From Polaromonas sp. AET17H-212 (GTDB lineage: Bacteria > Pseudomonadota > Gammaproteobacteria > Burkholderiales > Burkholderiaceae_C): a DNA stretch of 64,000 nucleotides. The notes beneath the pieces are model-generated. The model did not search any database. It had not been told where the DNA came from and saw nothing but the letters and a program-made list of their open reading frames with translations. Location of the stretch: assembly GCF_002379085.1 (NCBI RefSeq), contig NZ_NBZW01000012.1:1-64000 (forward strand), read 5' to 3'. The number at the start of each line of letters is the position of its first letter. The first letter of the stretch is position 1. The position numbers and the translations under genes are program-made. This document shows positions 29,893-39,352 of the stretch, piece by piece.

Positions 29893-30877
29893 ATTTCAAC
29901 CAGCCGCGCCGCCGGAAGTACCACATCGGCACCACCGCGCTCGCCGCCATCAGCACCAGCGCATACGGGTAGCCCAGCGCCCAGTCGAGTTCCGGCATCA
30001 GCTTGAAGTTCATGCCGTACACGCTGGCGATCAGCGTGGGCGGCAGCAGGGCGACGCTGGCCACCGAGAAGATCTTGATGATCTTGTTCTGGTTGATGTT
30101 GATGAAACCGACCGTGGCGTCCATCAGGAAGTTGATCTTGTCGAAAAGAAAAGCCGTGTGGGAGTCCAGCGAGTCGATGTCGCGCAGGATCTGGCGCGCT
30201 TCCTCGAACTGCTCGCTGTTGAGCATCTTGCTGCGCATCATGAAGCTCACGGCGCGGCGCGTGTCCATCACGTTGCGGCGGATGCGACCGCTCAGGTCTT
30301 CGTGGCGGGCGATGGCGCCCAGCACCTCGCCGGCCATCACGTCCGTCACATCGCCCGACAACACCTTGGTGCTGACCTTTTCAAGGTCGATGTAAATGCC
30401 TTCGAGCGTGTCGGCCGAGTATTCGGCATCGGCGTCGAACAGCTTGAGCAGCACTTCCTTGGCGTCCTCGATCAGGCCCGGGGCCCGGCGCGCGCGCATG
30501 CGCAGCAGGCGGAACACCGGCACATCCTCGTCGTGGATCGAAAACAGCACGCCCTTGCTCTTGAGGTTGTCATTGACCAGGTTCAGGATGAAGGCGACCC
30601 GCACGGTGCGGGGTTCCTCGTCGTCGGCAATCAGGAAGTCGGAGCGGATGTGCAACTCGCCGTTGTCTTCTTCGTAAAAACGCGCCGACTCCTCGATGTC
30701 CTCGTCCATCACGTCTTCGGGAATCGACAGGCCGTAATACTGCTTGATCCAGCGTTTTTCTTCCAGCGTCGGTGACTCCAGGTCCACCCAGATCGGCTGG
30801 AACCGGGACAGCTCCTCCAGCGATTCGATCTCTTCCTGGAACAGGCGCCCGTTGGCGAGCGTGAAAATATTGAGCAT
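29891..30877 (-). CDS. corA: Magnesium/cobalt transporter CorA
   Basis: A pentameric Mg2+ channel. The 328-residue product has a long cytoplasmic N-terminal domain rich in charge and a C-terminal pair of membrane helices with the signature YGMNF (in SVYGMNFKLMPELDWALGYP). A short polybasic tail (WYFRRRGWLK) follows. The stop abuts a GC-rich repeat. A hairpin and a palindrome lie in the upstream region (30911-30930, 30975-30988). Confidence 0.95.
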   Translation of the reverse strand: MLNIFTLANGRLFQEEIESLEELSRFQPIWVDLESPTLEEKRWIKQYYGLSIPEDVMDEDIEESARFYEEDNGELHIRSDFLIADDEEPRTVRVAFILNLVNDNLKSKGVLFSIHDEDVPVFRLLRMRARRAPGLIEDAKEVLLKLFDADAEYSADTLEGIYIDLEKVSTKVLSGDVTDVMAGEVLGAIARHEDLSGRIRRNVMDTRRAVSFMMRSKMLNSEQFEEARQILRDIDSLDSHTAFLFDKINFLMDATVGFININQNKIIKIFSVASVALLPPTLIASVYGMNFKLMPELDWALGYPYALVLMAASAVVPMWYFRRRGWLK

Positions 30878-30910
30878 GACTGGCTCCCAATCGGTTTGGG
30901 GGCGCCGGCA

Positions 30911-30930
30911 CCGGGCAGGCGTCTGCCCGG
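30911..30930. promoter_or_regulatory. Perfect hairpin in the corA upstream region
   Basis: CCGGGCAG (30911-30918) pairs with CTGCCCGG (30923-30930) across a GCGT loop. It lies 33 bases upstream of the corA start, so it is probably in the corA leader. It has no T-run on the minus strand. Confidence 0.4.
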
Positions 30931-30974
30931 CGTTGGCGGGGTTGTGGATGGTGGCATCGCTTTCAACCCCGGGA

Positions 30975-30988
30975 TGACGCTGGCGTCA
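30975..30988. promoter_or_regulatory. 14-base palindrome between corA and hpf
   Basis: TGACGCTGGCGTCA is a perfect dyad with 6-bp arms and a two-base centre. It lies about 98 bp upstream of corA and 300 bp upstream of hpf. It looks like an operator, but no regulator can be named. Confidence 0.35.
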
Positions 30989-31166
30989 GTCTGCGGCGCT
31001 GAAAGCTAGCGACTGGGGCTGCTTTCCAAGGATTTCTCCGTATTGACCAAGCTGCGATTATGGCATTTTGGCCCGGATTTCACTACCGGTTCCGGCCTGC
31101 GGCCAGGTTCCCGCCAGAGGGTCAAGCACCTTTTCCGACCGTTTCATTTATTGTTGCGATGCACGG

Positions 31167-31195
31167 TTGCGTTTGCCCCGGTTCGGGCGCATAGT
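31167..31195 (+). promoter_or_regulatory. Possible sigma-70 promoter for hpf
   Basis: TTGCGT (31167-31172) and CATAGT (31190-31195) are separated by 17 bp. The hpf start lies 90 bp downstream. The match is moderate and unverified. Confidence 0.3.
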
Positions 31196-31285
31196 GAAAA
31201 CCAGAGAGTTGTCCGTCCGCCGCCCGGCAGCCTTGCCAGAGCGGTGTTTTTAACCCCCCTCCAGCCATGGAAAAGGAGTCTCTTT

Positions 31286-31615
31286 ATGAATTTGACGATC
31301 AGCGGCCACCACCTTGAAGTTACCCCCGCCTTGCGCGGTTACGTGACCAGCAAACTGGATCGAATTACGCGGCATTTTGACCAGGTGGTGGATGTGAAGG
31401 TCCTGTTGACAGTGGATAACATGAAAGAAAAGGAGTTGCGCCAGAGAGCCGAGTGCAATGTGCATGTCAAGGGACGTGACCTGTTCGCCGAAAGTTCGCA
31501 CGCTGACCTGTATGCGGCGGTTGATGAACTCGCTGACAAGCTGGACCGCCAAGTCGGCCGCTACAAGACCAAAACCCAGGATCACCACCACGTGACTGCC
31601 AAGCGGGAGATGTGA
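31286..31615 (+). CDS. hpf: Ribosome hibernation promoting factor, short form
   Basis: The 109-residue product promotes formation of inactive 100S ribosomes in stationary phase. ATG 31286 is preceded by AAGGAG. The [20 protein letters not shown] start and [19 protein letters not shown] are characteristic of the short HPF/YfiA beta-alpha-beta fold. No C-terminal dimerisation domain is present. Downstream, a strong terminator separates it from ptsN. Confidence 0.92.
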   Translation: MNLTISGHHLEVTPALRGYVTSKLDRITRHFDQVVDVKVLLTVDNMKEKELRQRAECNVHVKGRDLFAESSHADLYAAVDELADKLDRQVGRYKTKTQDHHHVTAKREM

Positions 31616-31682
31616 GCGACGCCGCAGGCGGCGGCTGGCGGAAAATGCCACCCCGTGCTGCCTCCAGATCCCCCTCCGGAAG

Positions 31683-31710
31683 GCCGCCTGTGCCCTCAGG
31701 CGGCTTTTTT
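31683..31710 (+). terminator. Strong intrinsic terminator after hpf
   Basis: GCCGCCTG (31683-31690) pairs perfectly with CAGGCGGC (31697-31704), a 6-base loop, then TTTTTT. It separates hpf from ptsN, so these genes are probably not one unit as in some proteobacteria. Confidence 0.93.
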
Positions 31711-31720
31711 ATGGCCCGGA

Positions 31721-31749
31721 TGGCCGCCATGCACACGAAAGTGCATAAT
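31721..31749 (+). promoter_or_regulatory. Possible promoter for ptsN
   Basis: CATAAT (31744-31749) is a good -10 candidate with a weak -35-like TGGCCG 17 bp upstream. It lies just after the hpf terminator and 20 bp before the ptsN start, leaving a very short leader. Confidence 0.3.
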
Positions 31750-31769
31750 TCGGCGACTCTAACCTTGTT

Positions 31770-32243
31770 ATGAACCGTCTTTCGCAAATATTGCCTCCTA
31801 CCCAGGTGCTGGTCAGTGTCGAGGCCACCAGCAAGAAGCGTGCTTTTGAAGAAGCCGGCCTGCTGTTCGAGAACCTGCATGGCCTGAACCGGGCGCTGAT
31901 CACCGACAGCCTCTTCGCGCGCGAGCGCCTGGGCTCGACCGGGCTGGGCCATGGCGTGGCGATTCCGCACGGGCGCATCAAGGGCCTGAAAGCCCCGATG
32001 GCGGCGGTGTTCCAGCTGCACGCCCCGATCGGCTTCGATGCGCCTGACGAGCAGGCCGTCGGCTTGCTGATTTTCCTGCTGGTGCCCGAAGCGGCCACCC
32101 AGAAACACCTTGAGATCCTGTCCGAAATCGCCGAACTGCTCAGCGACAGCGCCCTGCGCGATCGGCTCAAGGCCTGCACCGACGCGACTGCGCTGCACCA
32201 GCTGATTGCCTCTTGGCAGTCCAGCCAGGCTGTCAGCCCCTGA
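31770..32243 (+). CDS. ptsN: Nitrogen PTS enzyme EIIA-Ntr
   Basis: A regulatory phosphotransferase component, 157 residues. The phosphoacceptor is H67 in [12 protein letters not shown], preceded by [12 protein letters not shown]. It controls potassium transport and other processes in proteobacteria and does not transport sugar. HprK follows closely (44 bp). No HPr or EI gene is in the window. Confidence 0.93.
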   Translation: MNRLSQILPPTQVLVSVEATSKKRAFEEAGLLFENLHGLNRALITDSLFARERLGSTGLGHGVAIPHGRIKGLKAPMAAVFQLHAPIGFDAPDEQAVGLLIFLLVPEAATQKHLEILSEIAELLSDSALRDRLKACTDATALHQLIASWQSSQAVSP

Positions 32244-32287
32244 CCCGCGCGCGTGACCGTGACGCAGATTTTCCCCTCCCCCGCGGC

Positions 32288-33238
32288 ATGAAGCCCACCG
32301 TCGTCAGTGCCGACGTCCTGTTTGAGGACCACCGCGCCGCGCTGAAGTGGGAATGGGTGGCCGGGCTGGGCGCCTCGGAGCGGCGCTTCGACGAGGTCGC
32401 CGTGCGGGCGGCCCGCTCGGGTGCCGATCTGGTCGGTTACCTCAATTACATCCACCCCTACCGCGTGCAGCTGCTCGGCGAGCGCGAAGTGGCCTACCTG
32501 AGCCGGGGCACCCCCGAAGACTGCGCCCGCCGCATTGCGCGCATTGTCACGCTGGAGCCGCCGGTGCTGATCATTGCCGACGGCCAGGTGGCGCCCGACA
32601 CGCTGCTGTCGATGTGCGAGCGTGCCCAGATACCCATGTTCGCCACCAAGGAATCGGCTGCGTTTGTGATCGACGTGCTGCGGGCCTACCTGTCCAAGCA
32701 TTTCGCTGACCGCACCTCCATGCACGGCGTGTTCATGGACATCCTTGGCGTCGGGCTGATGATCACCGGCGAGTCCGGCCTGGGCAAAAGCGAGCTGGGC
32801 CTGGAACTGATCTCGCGCGGGCACGGCCTGGTGGCCGACGACGCGGTGGACCTGTACCGCATCAACCAGACCACCATCGAAGGGCGTTGCCCGGAACTGC
32901 TGCAGAACCTGCTCGAAGTACGCGGCATCGGCCTGCTCGACATCAAGGCAATTTTTGGCGAGACCGCGGTGCGGCGCAAGATGCGGCTCAAGCTCATCGT
33001 GCACCTGGTGCGACGCGAAACGCTGGAGCGCGAGTACGAGCGCATCCCTTATGAGCCGCTGACCCAGGACGTGCTGGGCATTCCGGTGCGCAAGGTGATC
33101 ATCCAGGTGGTGGCCGGGCGCAACATCGCGGTGCTGGTCGAGGCCGCGGTACGCAATGTCATCCTGCAGCTGCGCGGCATCGACACCTACCAGGAGTTTG
33201 TCGAACGGCATCGCCAGGCCATGGAGCGGGGCGGTTAG
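32288..33238 (+). CDS. hprK: HPr kinase/phosphorylase
   Basis: Phosphorylates or dephosphorylates a seryl residue of HPr. The 316-residue product has H146 (MHGVFM), Walker A GESGLGKS (161-168), the acidic pair D184-D185 and the signature [18 protein letters not shown] 32288 gives the typical length; the upstream frame from 32213 overlaps ptsN. The start lacks a strong ribosome-binding site. Confidence 0.94.
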   Translation: MKPTVVSADVLFEDHRAALKWEWVAGLGASERRFDEVAVRAARSGADLVGYLNYIHPYRVQLLGEREVAYLSRGTPEDCARRIARIVTLEPPVLIIADGQVAPDTLLSMCERAQIPMFATKESAAFVIDVLRAYLSKHFADRTSMHGVFMDILGVGLMITGESGLGKSELGLELISRGHGLVADDAVDLYRINQTTIEGRCPELLQNLLEVRGIGLLDIKAIFGETAVRRKMRLKLIVHLVRRETLEREYERIPYEPLTQDVLGIPVRKVIIQVVAGRNIAVLVEAAVRNVILQLRGIDTYQEFVERHRQAMERGG

Positions 33239-33244
33239 ACCGGA

Positions 33245-33303
33245 TTTAGCTATCTATTTGATAGCTGTTGGCGCAATAACCACGGGGGCTGAGCCCAATT
33301 TTC
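33245..33303 (+). repeat. Interspersed GCTAT/ATAGC repeat, copy 7
   Basis: The AGCTATC/GATAGCT arms form a perfect 7-bp dyad around TATTT, followed by GTTGGCGC, a GGGGGCTGAGCCC block and AATTTTCA. It sits between the convergent hprK and fur genes, where it may serve as a bidirectional transcript end. Confidence 0.85.
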
Positions 33304-33340
33304 ATTGAAATGCCAGGTGCGCCAGCGGCGCCGGCGCGGC

Positions 33341-33793
33341 TCAGCCGTGGTGCGGATGCCGTGGCGACACGGGCCGGTTCGGGCACTTTTCCTTGGTGCA
33401 GTTGGCGTACATCGACAGCGAATGGTCGGCAATCGCAAACCCCTTGGCCTTGGCGACCGCGTGCTGGCGCTTTTCGATTTCCGCGTCGTAAAACTCCTCG
33501 ACCTTGCCGCAATCGAGGCACACCAGGTGGTCATGGTGCTGGCCTTCGTTGATTTCGTAGACGGCCTTGCCGGATTCGAAATTGCTGCGGTTGAGCAGGC
33601 CGGCCTGCTCAAACTGGGTCAACACGCGGTACACCGTGGCGAGCCCGATGTCGGACCGGTCTTCCAGCAGCACCCGGAAAACATCTTCCGCCGTCATGTG
33701 CCGCTGCTTGCCGGCCTGGAAAATCTCCAGAATCTTCAGGCGCGGCAGGGTGGCTTTCAGTCCGGTGTTCTTGAGTTCGTCGATGTTGCTCAT
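33341..33793 (-). CDS. fur: Ferric uptake regulator
   Basis: An iron-responsive repressor, 150 residues. The DNA-binding half has [20 protein letters not shown] and [18 protein letters not shown]. Metal-binding residues H87-H88-D89-H90, C92/C95 (CLDC) and C132/C137 are visible. I prefer ATG 33793 ([20 protein letters not shown]) as the start. It is divergent from bamE, an arrangement long known for fur-omlA in pseudomonads. Confidence 0.95.
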   Translation of the reverse strand: MSNIDELKNTGLKATLPRLKILEIFQAGKQRHMTAEDVFRVLLEDRSDIGLATVYRVLTQFEQAGLLNRSNFESGKAVYEINEGQHHDHLVCLDCGKVEEFYDAEIEKRQHAVAKAKGFAIADHSLSMYANCTKEKCPNRPVSPRHPHHG

Positions 33794-33924
33794 GGGGGAG
33801 GCTTCCTGAGGAAAAGGGGCCGCAGTCGGGGCCTGTGCAGGCTCGGCAGTCAGGGGGCGGGGGGCGCGTACGCGGCCGCACCCTGCCGCTACAATGGCCA
33901 ATCATATCGCTACACCCCCCTACT

Positions 33925-34515
33925 ATGTCAGCCATGCGTGCAAATTACCGTCGCGGCCTCCAAGCCGCTTTCGCCGTCCTGGCCTGCGCCGGACTGGCTG
34001 CCTGCGGCAGCAGCAAAGGCATGACCGGGGGCTTGAGCGAAAGCAAAATCAACCCCGTCAACTGGATCACGCCCTACAAGGTCGAGATTGTCCAGGGCAA
34101 CTTCGTCTCCAAGGAGCAGGTCGAACTGCTCAAGCCCGGCATGACCCGGGACCAGGTGCGCCAGGTGCTGGGCACACCGCTGCTGGCCAGCGTGTTCCAT
34201 GCGGACCGATGGGACTATGTGTTCACCCTGAAGCGCCAGGGCGTGGAGCCGCAGGCGCTCAGGCTCACGGTGTTTTTCAAGGGTGAGGCCCTCGAGCGGT
34301 TCGAGGGCGACACCATGCCCAGCGAGTCGGACTTCGTCGCCAAGCTGGACTCGCGCCGCAAGCTCGGCAAGGTGCCGGTGCTGGAGCTGACCGAAGAGCA
34401 GCTCCAGGCCGCCGAAAAGAAACCGGCCGCGACGGCCACCCCCACCCCGCTGACACCTCCCGTGTCCGCGCCGTCGGCCGCCAGCTACCCCCCGCTGGAA
34501 AGCCCGGCCCGGTGA
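33925..34515 (+). CDS. bamE: Outer membrane protein assembly factor BamE
   Basis: A small lipoprotein of the beta-barrel assembly machine. The 196-residue product has a lipoprotein signal with lipobox LAAC ending at C27, then [38 protein letters not shown] and [16 protein letters not shown], the SmpA/OmlA core. The C-terminal 50 residues are Pro/Ala-rich and low-complexity. It overlaps dapB by 3 bp (the GTG start of dapB begins one base before the TGA). Confidence 0.9.
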   Translation: MSAMRANYRRGLQAAFAVLACAGLAACGSSKGMTGGLSESKINPVNWITPYKVEIVQGNFVSKEQVELLKPGMTRDQVRQVLGTPLLASVFHADRWDYVFTLKRQGVEPQALRLTVFFKGEALERFEGDTMPSESDFVAKLDSRRKLGKVPVLELTEEQLQAAEKKPAATATPTPLTPPVSAPSAASYPPLESPAR

Positions 34516-35333
34516 GCGCACCGCAGCAGGCCCCTCTGCGCATCGCGGTGGCCGGCGCCAGCGGCCGCATGGGCCAGATGCTGGTCGAGGCGGTGCGCAG
34601 CAGCGGCGACTGCCAGCTGAGCGGCGCGCTGGATGTGGCCAGCAGCCCGGGTCTGGGAAACGATGCCACGGCCTTCCTCGGACAGGCCAGCGGTGTCGTG
34701 ATCACCGCCGACCTGGCCGCCGGTCTGGGCGGCGCCCAGGTGCTGATCGACTTCACCCGGCCGGAAGGCACGATGGCCCACCTGGCCCAGTGCCGCGAAC
34801 TCGGCGTCAAGCTGGTGATCGGCACGACCGGATTTTCCGACGCGCAAAAAGCCGAGATCGCCGCTGCCGCCAAAGACATCGCCATCATGATGGCGCCCAA
34901 CATGAGTGTCGGTGTCAACGTGACGCTCAAACTGCTCGAGATGGCCGCCAAGGCCCTGAGCACCGGTTACGACATCGAAATCATCGAGGCCCATCACCGG
35001 CACAAGGTGGATGCGCCGTCCGGCACCGCGCTGAAAATGGGCGAGGTGATCGCCAGCGCGCTCGGCCGCGACCTCAAGGACTGCGCGGTGTACGCCCGCG
35101 AAGGCGTGACCGGCGAGCGTGACCCCTCGTCCATCGGTTTTGCGACGATTCGCGGCGGCGACATTGTCGGTGACCACACCGTGCTGTTTGCCGGTACCGG
35201 CGAACGGATTGAAATCACCCACAAATCCTCCAGCCGCGTCACCTACGCCCAGGGCAGCCTGCGGGCCGCGCGTTTTCTGGCCGACAAACCGGCCGGCCTG
35301 TACGACATGTTCGATGTGCTGAACCTGAAATGA
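34512..35333 (+). CDS. dapB: 4-hydroxy-tetrahydrodipicolinate reductase
   Basis: An NAD(P)H reductase of lysine/diaminopimelate synthesis. The 273-residue product starts at GTG 34512 and has the nucleotide-binding [19 protein letters not shown], and active-site [15 protein letters not shown] with H161, H162, K165 and the DAPSGTA loop (168-173). It is translationally coupled to bamE. Confidence 0.95.
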   Translation: MSAPQQAPLRIAVAGASGRMGQMLVEAVRSSGDCQLSGALDVASSPGLGNDATAFLGQASGVVITADLAAGLGGAQVLIDFTRPEGTMAHLAQCRELGVKLVIGTTGFSDAQKAEIAAAAKDIAIMMAPNMSVGVNVTLKLLEMAAKALSTGYDIEIIEAHHRHKVDAPSGTALKMGEVIASALGRDLKDCAVYAREGVTGERDPSSIGFATIRGGDIVGDHTVLFAGTGERIEITHKSSSRVTYAQGSLRAARFLADKPAGLYDMFDVLNLK

Positions 35334-35359
35334 GCGCCACGACAAGCGTCGGATCAGCG

Positions 35360-35460
35360 TCTTTCCCAGCCAGGGCCGCGGAACCGGCTCCGCCGGGCCG
35401 CAGGCGCAGCGCCCCCTCGGGGGGCAGCGCAATACGCGAAGCGACAAGCGTGGGGGCCTC
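35360..35460 (+). repeat. GC-rich gene-edge repeat, copy B
   Basis: Contains CCAGCCAGGGCCGCGG, GGGCCGCAGGCGCAGCGCC, CCCTCGGGGGGCAG and a terminal GCGACAAGCGTGGGGGCCTC, matching copies A and C. It fills the gap between dapB and exbB and ends one base before the exbB ATG, so its G-rich edge serves as the exbB ribosome-binding region. Confidence 0.8.
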
Positions 35461-36156
35461 ATGTTCTCGCTGATCACCCAGGGCGACGCCGTGACCGGCC
35501 TGGTGGCGGCGCTGCTGCTGCTGATGTCGGTGGCCAGCTGGGTGGTGATTGTCTGGAAAGCCTGGCTGCTCAAGCGGGCGGTCGGCGATGTGGCGCGTAG
35601 CACGGCCGTGTTCTGGCAGTCCGCCTCTGTCGAGGAGGCCGAGCCCAAGGTGGCCGCGTTCGACCGCGAGGCGCTGGTGCTGCCCCTGATCGCCGCCACC
35701 CGGCGCCAGGCCGGCGGCACGCTGGCCTCGGCCGGCGACAGGTCCCAGCAGCTGACGCGGCTCCTGCGCGATGCGCTGCATGCGGTGCTGCACAAGCTGC
35801 AATACGGCCAGGTCCTGCTGGCCACCGTCGGTTCCACCGCGCCCTTTGTCGGCCTGCTGGGCACCGTCTGGGGCATTTACCACGCGCTGACCGGCATTGC
35901 CGCGGCCGGCCAGATCACCATCGACAAGGTCTCCGGCCCGGTCGGCGAGGCGCTGATCATGACCGCCGCCGGCCTGGCCGTGGCGATCCCGGCCGTGCTG
36001 GCCTACAACGTCTTCGGCCGCCACATCGGCCGCATCGAGGCTGACCTGGAAGGCTTTGCCTACGATTTACGCGAATTGCTGGCCGCAGCGGGCCCCGGCG
36101 GCCAGGCTGCCGAACGCAGCAAAGAGTCGGCGGACGCAGGCGCGAGGGTGTTGTGA
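35461..36156 (+). CDS. exbB: ExbB/TolQ/MotA-family proton channel protein
   Basis: Part of a proton-motive-force transducer that energises TonB-dependent import. The 231-residue product has one N-terminal hydrophobic helix and two further ones (QVLLATVGSTAPFVGLLGTV and LIMTAAGLAVAIPAVLAYN). The Gly/Thr-rich VGSTAPFVGLLGTVWGIYHA stretch is typical. It overlaps exbD by 4 bp. I name it ExbB rather than TolQ because no tolA/tolB genes are near. Confidence 0.87.
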   Translation: MFSLITQGDAVTGLVAALLLLMSVASWVVIVWKAWLLKRAVGDVARSTAVFWQSASVEEAEPKVAAFDREALVLPLIAATRRQAGGTLASAGDRSQQLTRLLRDALHAVLHKLQYGQVLLATVGSTAPFVGLLGTVWGIYHALTGIAAAGQITIDKVSGPVGEALIMTAAGLAVAIPAVLAYNVFGRHIGRIEADLEGFAYDLRELLAAAGPGGQAAERSKESADAGARVL

Positions 36157-36599
36157 GTTTTGGTCGCCTTGAACGCACCCAGGGCGCCCAGCCCATGAGC
36201 GAGATCAATGTCACCCCGCTGGTGGACGTGATGCTGGTGCTGGTGGTGATCTTCATCATCACCGCGCCGCTGCTGGCCAGCTCGATCAAGCTGGACCTGC
36301 CCAAAAGTGAGGCCGCGCGGCCCAACGAAGCGCCGCAATTTGTCACGCTGGTGGTCGACAAGGCCGGCCAGGCCTTCCTCAATGACCAGCCGGTTTCCGG
36401 CGACCAGCTGGGCCAGCGCCTGCGGCAAAGCGCGGCGCTGAACCCCGACACGGAAGTGCAGCTGCGCGCCGACGAGGCTGTGCACTACGGCCGCATCGTC
36501 GAGGTCATGGGCATCGCGCAAAAAGCCGGCCTGAACCGCATCGGCTTCGTCGCCAACGTTCCCGCCACCGCAACGCCGGCCCCAGCGACCCGGCCCTGA
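36153..36599 (+). CDS. exbD: ExbD/TolR-family biopolymer transport protein
   Basis: The 148-residue partner of ExbB, with a GTG start overlapping the exbB stop. The single N-terminal membrane helix contains the proton-binding aspartate D25 in INVTPLVDVMLVLVVIF. A periplasmic domain follows. TonB is not encoded nearby. Confidence 0.88.
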   Translation: MSFGRLERTQGAQPMSEINVTPLVDVMLVLVVIFIITAPLLASSIKLDLPKSEAARPNEAPQFVTLVVDKAGQAFLNDQPVSGDQLGQRLRQSAALNPDTEVQLRADEAVHYGRIVEVMGIAQKAGLNRIGFVANVPATATPAPATRP

Positions 36600-36692
36600 C
36601 GGCGCGCCAGCGGGGCCAGCCCGGTCCAGCGCCTAAAATCCCTGCAACCGGCAGCCAGCAGCTGCTTCATTTTTTTCCATTTTCCGTGCGCC

Positions 36693-39341
36693 ATGCAAGA
36701 CAAATACAACCACCTCGACGTTGAGCGCAGTGCGCAAACCCACTGGATCGCCGCGGATGCCTACCGCGTCACCGAAGACTCGTCCAAAAAGAAGTATTAC
36801 GCCTGCTCGATGCTGCCTTACCCCAGCGGCAAGTTGCACATGGGCCATGTGCGTAACTACACCATCAACGACATGCTCACGCGTTACCTGCGCATGAAGG
36901 GCTACAACGTGCTCATGCCCATGGGCTGGGACGCCTTCGGCCTGCCGGCCGAAAACGCCGCGATGAAAAACGGCGTGCCGCCGGCGCAATGGACCTACGA
37001 CAACATCGCCTACATGAAAAAGCAGATGCAGGCGATGGGGCTGGCGATCGACTGGAGCCGCGAGGTCGCCACCTGCGACCCGAGTTATTACAAGTGGAAC
37101 CAGTGGCTGTTCCTGAAGATGCTGGACAAGGGCATTGCCTACCGCAAGACCCAGGTCGTGAACTGGGACCCGGTGGACCAGACCGTGCTCGCCAACGAAC
37201 AGGTCATTGACGGCAAGGGCTGGCGCACCGGCGCCGTGGTCGAAAAACGCGAGATTCCCGGTTACTACCTGAAGATCACCGACTACGCCGAAGAACTGCT
37301 CGAGCATGTGCAGACCAAGCTGCCGGGCTGGCCCGAGCGCGTCAAGCTGATGCAGGAAAACTGGATAGGCAAAAGCGAAGGCGTGCGTTTTGCGTTCACG
37401 CACGACATCCGCGGCAGCGATGGTGCGCTGATCGGCGACGGCAAGATGTACGTCTTCACCACGCGCGCCGACACCATCATGGGTGTGACCTTCTGCGCCG
37501 TGGCGCCCGAACACCCGCTGGCGATCCACGCGGCGGCGTCAAACCCCCAACTCGCGGCCTTCATCGAGGACTGCAAGTCCGGCGGCACCACCGAAGCCGA
37601 ACTGGCGACGCAGGAAAAAAAGGGCATGGCCACCGGCCTGTTTGTCACGCACCCATTGACCGGCGACCCGGTCGAGGTCTGGGTCGGCAACTACGTGCTG
37701 ATGAGTTACGGCGACGGCGCGGTGATGGGGGTGCCCGCGCATGACGAGCGCGACTTCGAGTTCGCGAAGAAATACAAGCTGCCGATCCAGCAGGTTACGG
37801 ATGTGCCCGGCAAGACCTACAGCACCGCCGCTTGGGCCGACTGGTACGGCGACAAGCAGCAGGGCGTGGCGATCCACTCCGGCAAATACGACGGCCTGGC
37901 TTTCAAGGCAGCCGTTGATGCGGTGGCCGCCGACCTGGCCGCCAAGGGGCTGGGCGAGAAAAAGATCACCTGGCGTCTGCGCGACTGGGGCGTGAGCCGC
38001 CAGCGTTACTGGGGCACGCCGATTCCCATCATCCACTGCGAGGAACACGGCGCGGTGCCGGTGCCCGAAAAAGATCTGCCGGTGGTGTTGCCGCAGGACT
38101 GCGTGCCCGACGGCTCGGGCAACCCGCTGCACAAGCACGAAGGTTTCCACGCCGGCGTGACCTGCCCGGTCTGCGGCAAGCCGGCGCGGCGCGAGACCGA
38201 CACCATGGACACCTTCGTGGATTCGTCCTGGTATTACATGCGTTACTGCGACCCGAAGAACGAGGACAAAATGGTCGCGGAGGGCGCCAGCTACTGGATG
38301 CCCATGGACCAGTACATAGGCGGCATCGAACATGCGATCCTGCACCTGCTGTATGCGCGTTTCTGGACCAAGGTCATGCGCGACATGGGCCTGGTCAAGG
38401 TCGACGAACCTTTCACCAAGCTGCTGACCCAGGGCATGGTGCTCAACCACATCTACTCGCGCAAGGGCGACAAGGGCGGCGTCGAATACTTCTGGCCGGC
38501 CGATGTGGACGACGTCCATGACGAACAGGGCAAGGTCATTGGCGCCAAGCTCCGGAAGGACGGCTCCATGGTCAGCTACGAAGGCGTGGGCACCATGAGC
38601 AAAAGCAAGAACAACGGCGTGGATCCGCAGGATCTGATCGAGAAATACGGCGCCGACACCGCGCGCCTGTACACCATGTTCACCTCCCCGCCGGAAGCCA
38701 CACTGGAGTGGAACGACGCGGGCGTCGAGGGCTCCTACCGTTTCCTGCGCCGCGTCTGGAACTTCGGCGTCAAGCTCGATGCTATGAATTTGGGAGCTGC
38801 TGGCGTCCGTCCCCAAAAGGCCGGAGCCCAATTTGACAAGGAAACGCAAGCGCTGCGGCGCGAGATCCACACGGTGCTCAAGCAGATCGACTACGACTAC
38901 CAGCGCATGCAGTACAACACCGTGGTGTCGGGCGCCATGAAGCTGCTCAACGCGCTGGAAGATTTCAAGGGCCAGATGTCGGCCGGCGCGGCATTTGCCC
39001 TGCGCGATGGCATGGGCATCCTGCTGCGCTGCCTTTACCCCGCAACGCCGCATGTGGCGCACGCGCTGTGGGACGATCTCGGTTTTGCGAAAGACCAGGG
39101 TGGCCTGCTTGATGCACCCTGGCCGGAGGTTGATGAATCCGCCCTGGTGCAGGACGAGATCGAGCTGGTGCTGCAGATCAACGGCAAGCTGCGCGGCTCG
39201 GTCACCGTGGCTGCCGGCGCCGACAAGGCCGCGATCGAGGCGGCGGCGCTGGCCTCCGACGCGTTTGTCAAGCAGGCCGCCGGCGCCCCGGCCAAAAAAG
39301 TCATCGTTGTGCCGGGCCGCCTGGTCAACATCGTCGTCTGA
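36693..39341 (+). CDS. leuS: Leucyl-tRNA synthetase
   Basis: The class I synthetase for leucine. The 882-residue product has HMGH at 49-52 ([17 protein letters not shown]), the editing domain with [18 protein letters not shown] following a [11 protein letters not shown] zinc segment, and the KMSKS-like T634-MSKS-638. Residues about 696-714 ([20 protein letters not shown]) derive from an in-frame copy of the interspersed repeat, inserted in the region joining the catalytic and anticodon-binding parts. The rest looks normal. lptE follows after 11 bp. Confidence 0.95.
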   Translation: MQDKYNHLDVERSAQTHWIAADAYRVTEDSSKKKYYACSMLPYPSGKLHMGHVRNYTINDMLTRYLRMKGYNVLMPMGWDAFGLPAENAAMKNGVPPAQWTYDNIAYMKKQMQAMGLAIDWSREVATCDPSYYKWNQWLFLKMLDKGIAYRKTQVVNWDPVDQTVLANEQVIDGKGWRTGAVVEKREIPGYYLKITDYAEELLEHVQTKLPGWPERVKLMQENWIGKSEGVRFAFTHDIRGSDGALIGDGKMYVFTTRADTIMGVTFCAVAPEHPLAIHAAASNPQLAAFIEDCKSGGTTEAELATQEKKGMATGLFVTHPLTGDPVEVWVGNYVLMSYGDGAVMGVPAHDERDFEFAKKYKLPIQQVTDVPGKTYSTAAWADWYGDKQQGVAIHSGKYDGLAFKAAVDAVAADLAAKGLGEKKITWRLRDWGVSRQRYWGTPIPIIHCEEHGAVPVPEKDLPVVLPQDCVPDGSGNPLHKHEGFHAGVTCPVCGKPARRETDTMDTFVDSSWYYMRYCDPKNEDKMVAEGASYWMPMDQYIGGIEHAILHLLYARFWTKVMRDMGLVKVDEPFTKLLTQGMVLNHIYSRKGDKGGVEYFWPADVDDVHDEQGKVIGAKLRKDGSMVSYEGVGTMSKSKNNGVDPQDLIEKYGADTARLYTMFTSPPEATLEWNDAGVEGSYRFLRRVWNFGVKLDAMNLGAAGVRPQKAGAQFDKETQALRREIHTVLKQIDYDYQRMQYNTVVSGAMKLLNALEDFKGQMSAGAAFALRDGMGILLRCLYPATPHVAHALWDDLGFAKDQGGLLDAPWPEVDESALVQDEIELVLQINGKLRGSVTVAAGADKAAIEAAALASDAFVKQAAGAPAKKVIVVPGRLVNIVV
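38778..38835 (+). repeat. Interspersed GCTAT/ATAGC repeat, copy 8 (in frame inside leuS)
   Basis: GATGCTATGAATTTGGGAGCT, then GCTGGCGTCCGTC, AAAAGGCCGGAGCCC and AATTTGAC. It contributes about 19 codons to LeuS in the same frame as the copy in the uracil-DNA glycosylase. Confidence 0.8.
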
Positions 39342-39352
39342 AGGAAGCCACC

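Larger units (their letters stand above)
30878..31285. other. 408-bp intergenic region between divergent corA and hpf
   Basis: No gene is supported. An open frame runs into hpf from 31043 but has no family resemblance before codon 82. The region holds the 30911-30930 hairpin, the 30975-30988 palindrome and a possible hpf promoter (31167-31195). In many proteobacteria rpoN precedes hpf; here corA takes that place, so rpoN is elsewhere or lost. Confidence 0.5.

Noticed and set aside
31043..31285. Upstream extension of hpf
   Set aside because: The 81 codons before ATG 31286 have no homology to HPF proteins, and a ribosome-binding site sits before 31286.
38778..38835. leuS as a pseudogene broken by the repeat
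   Set aside because: The repeat keeps the frame and all downstream residues continue normally to the correct stop.
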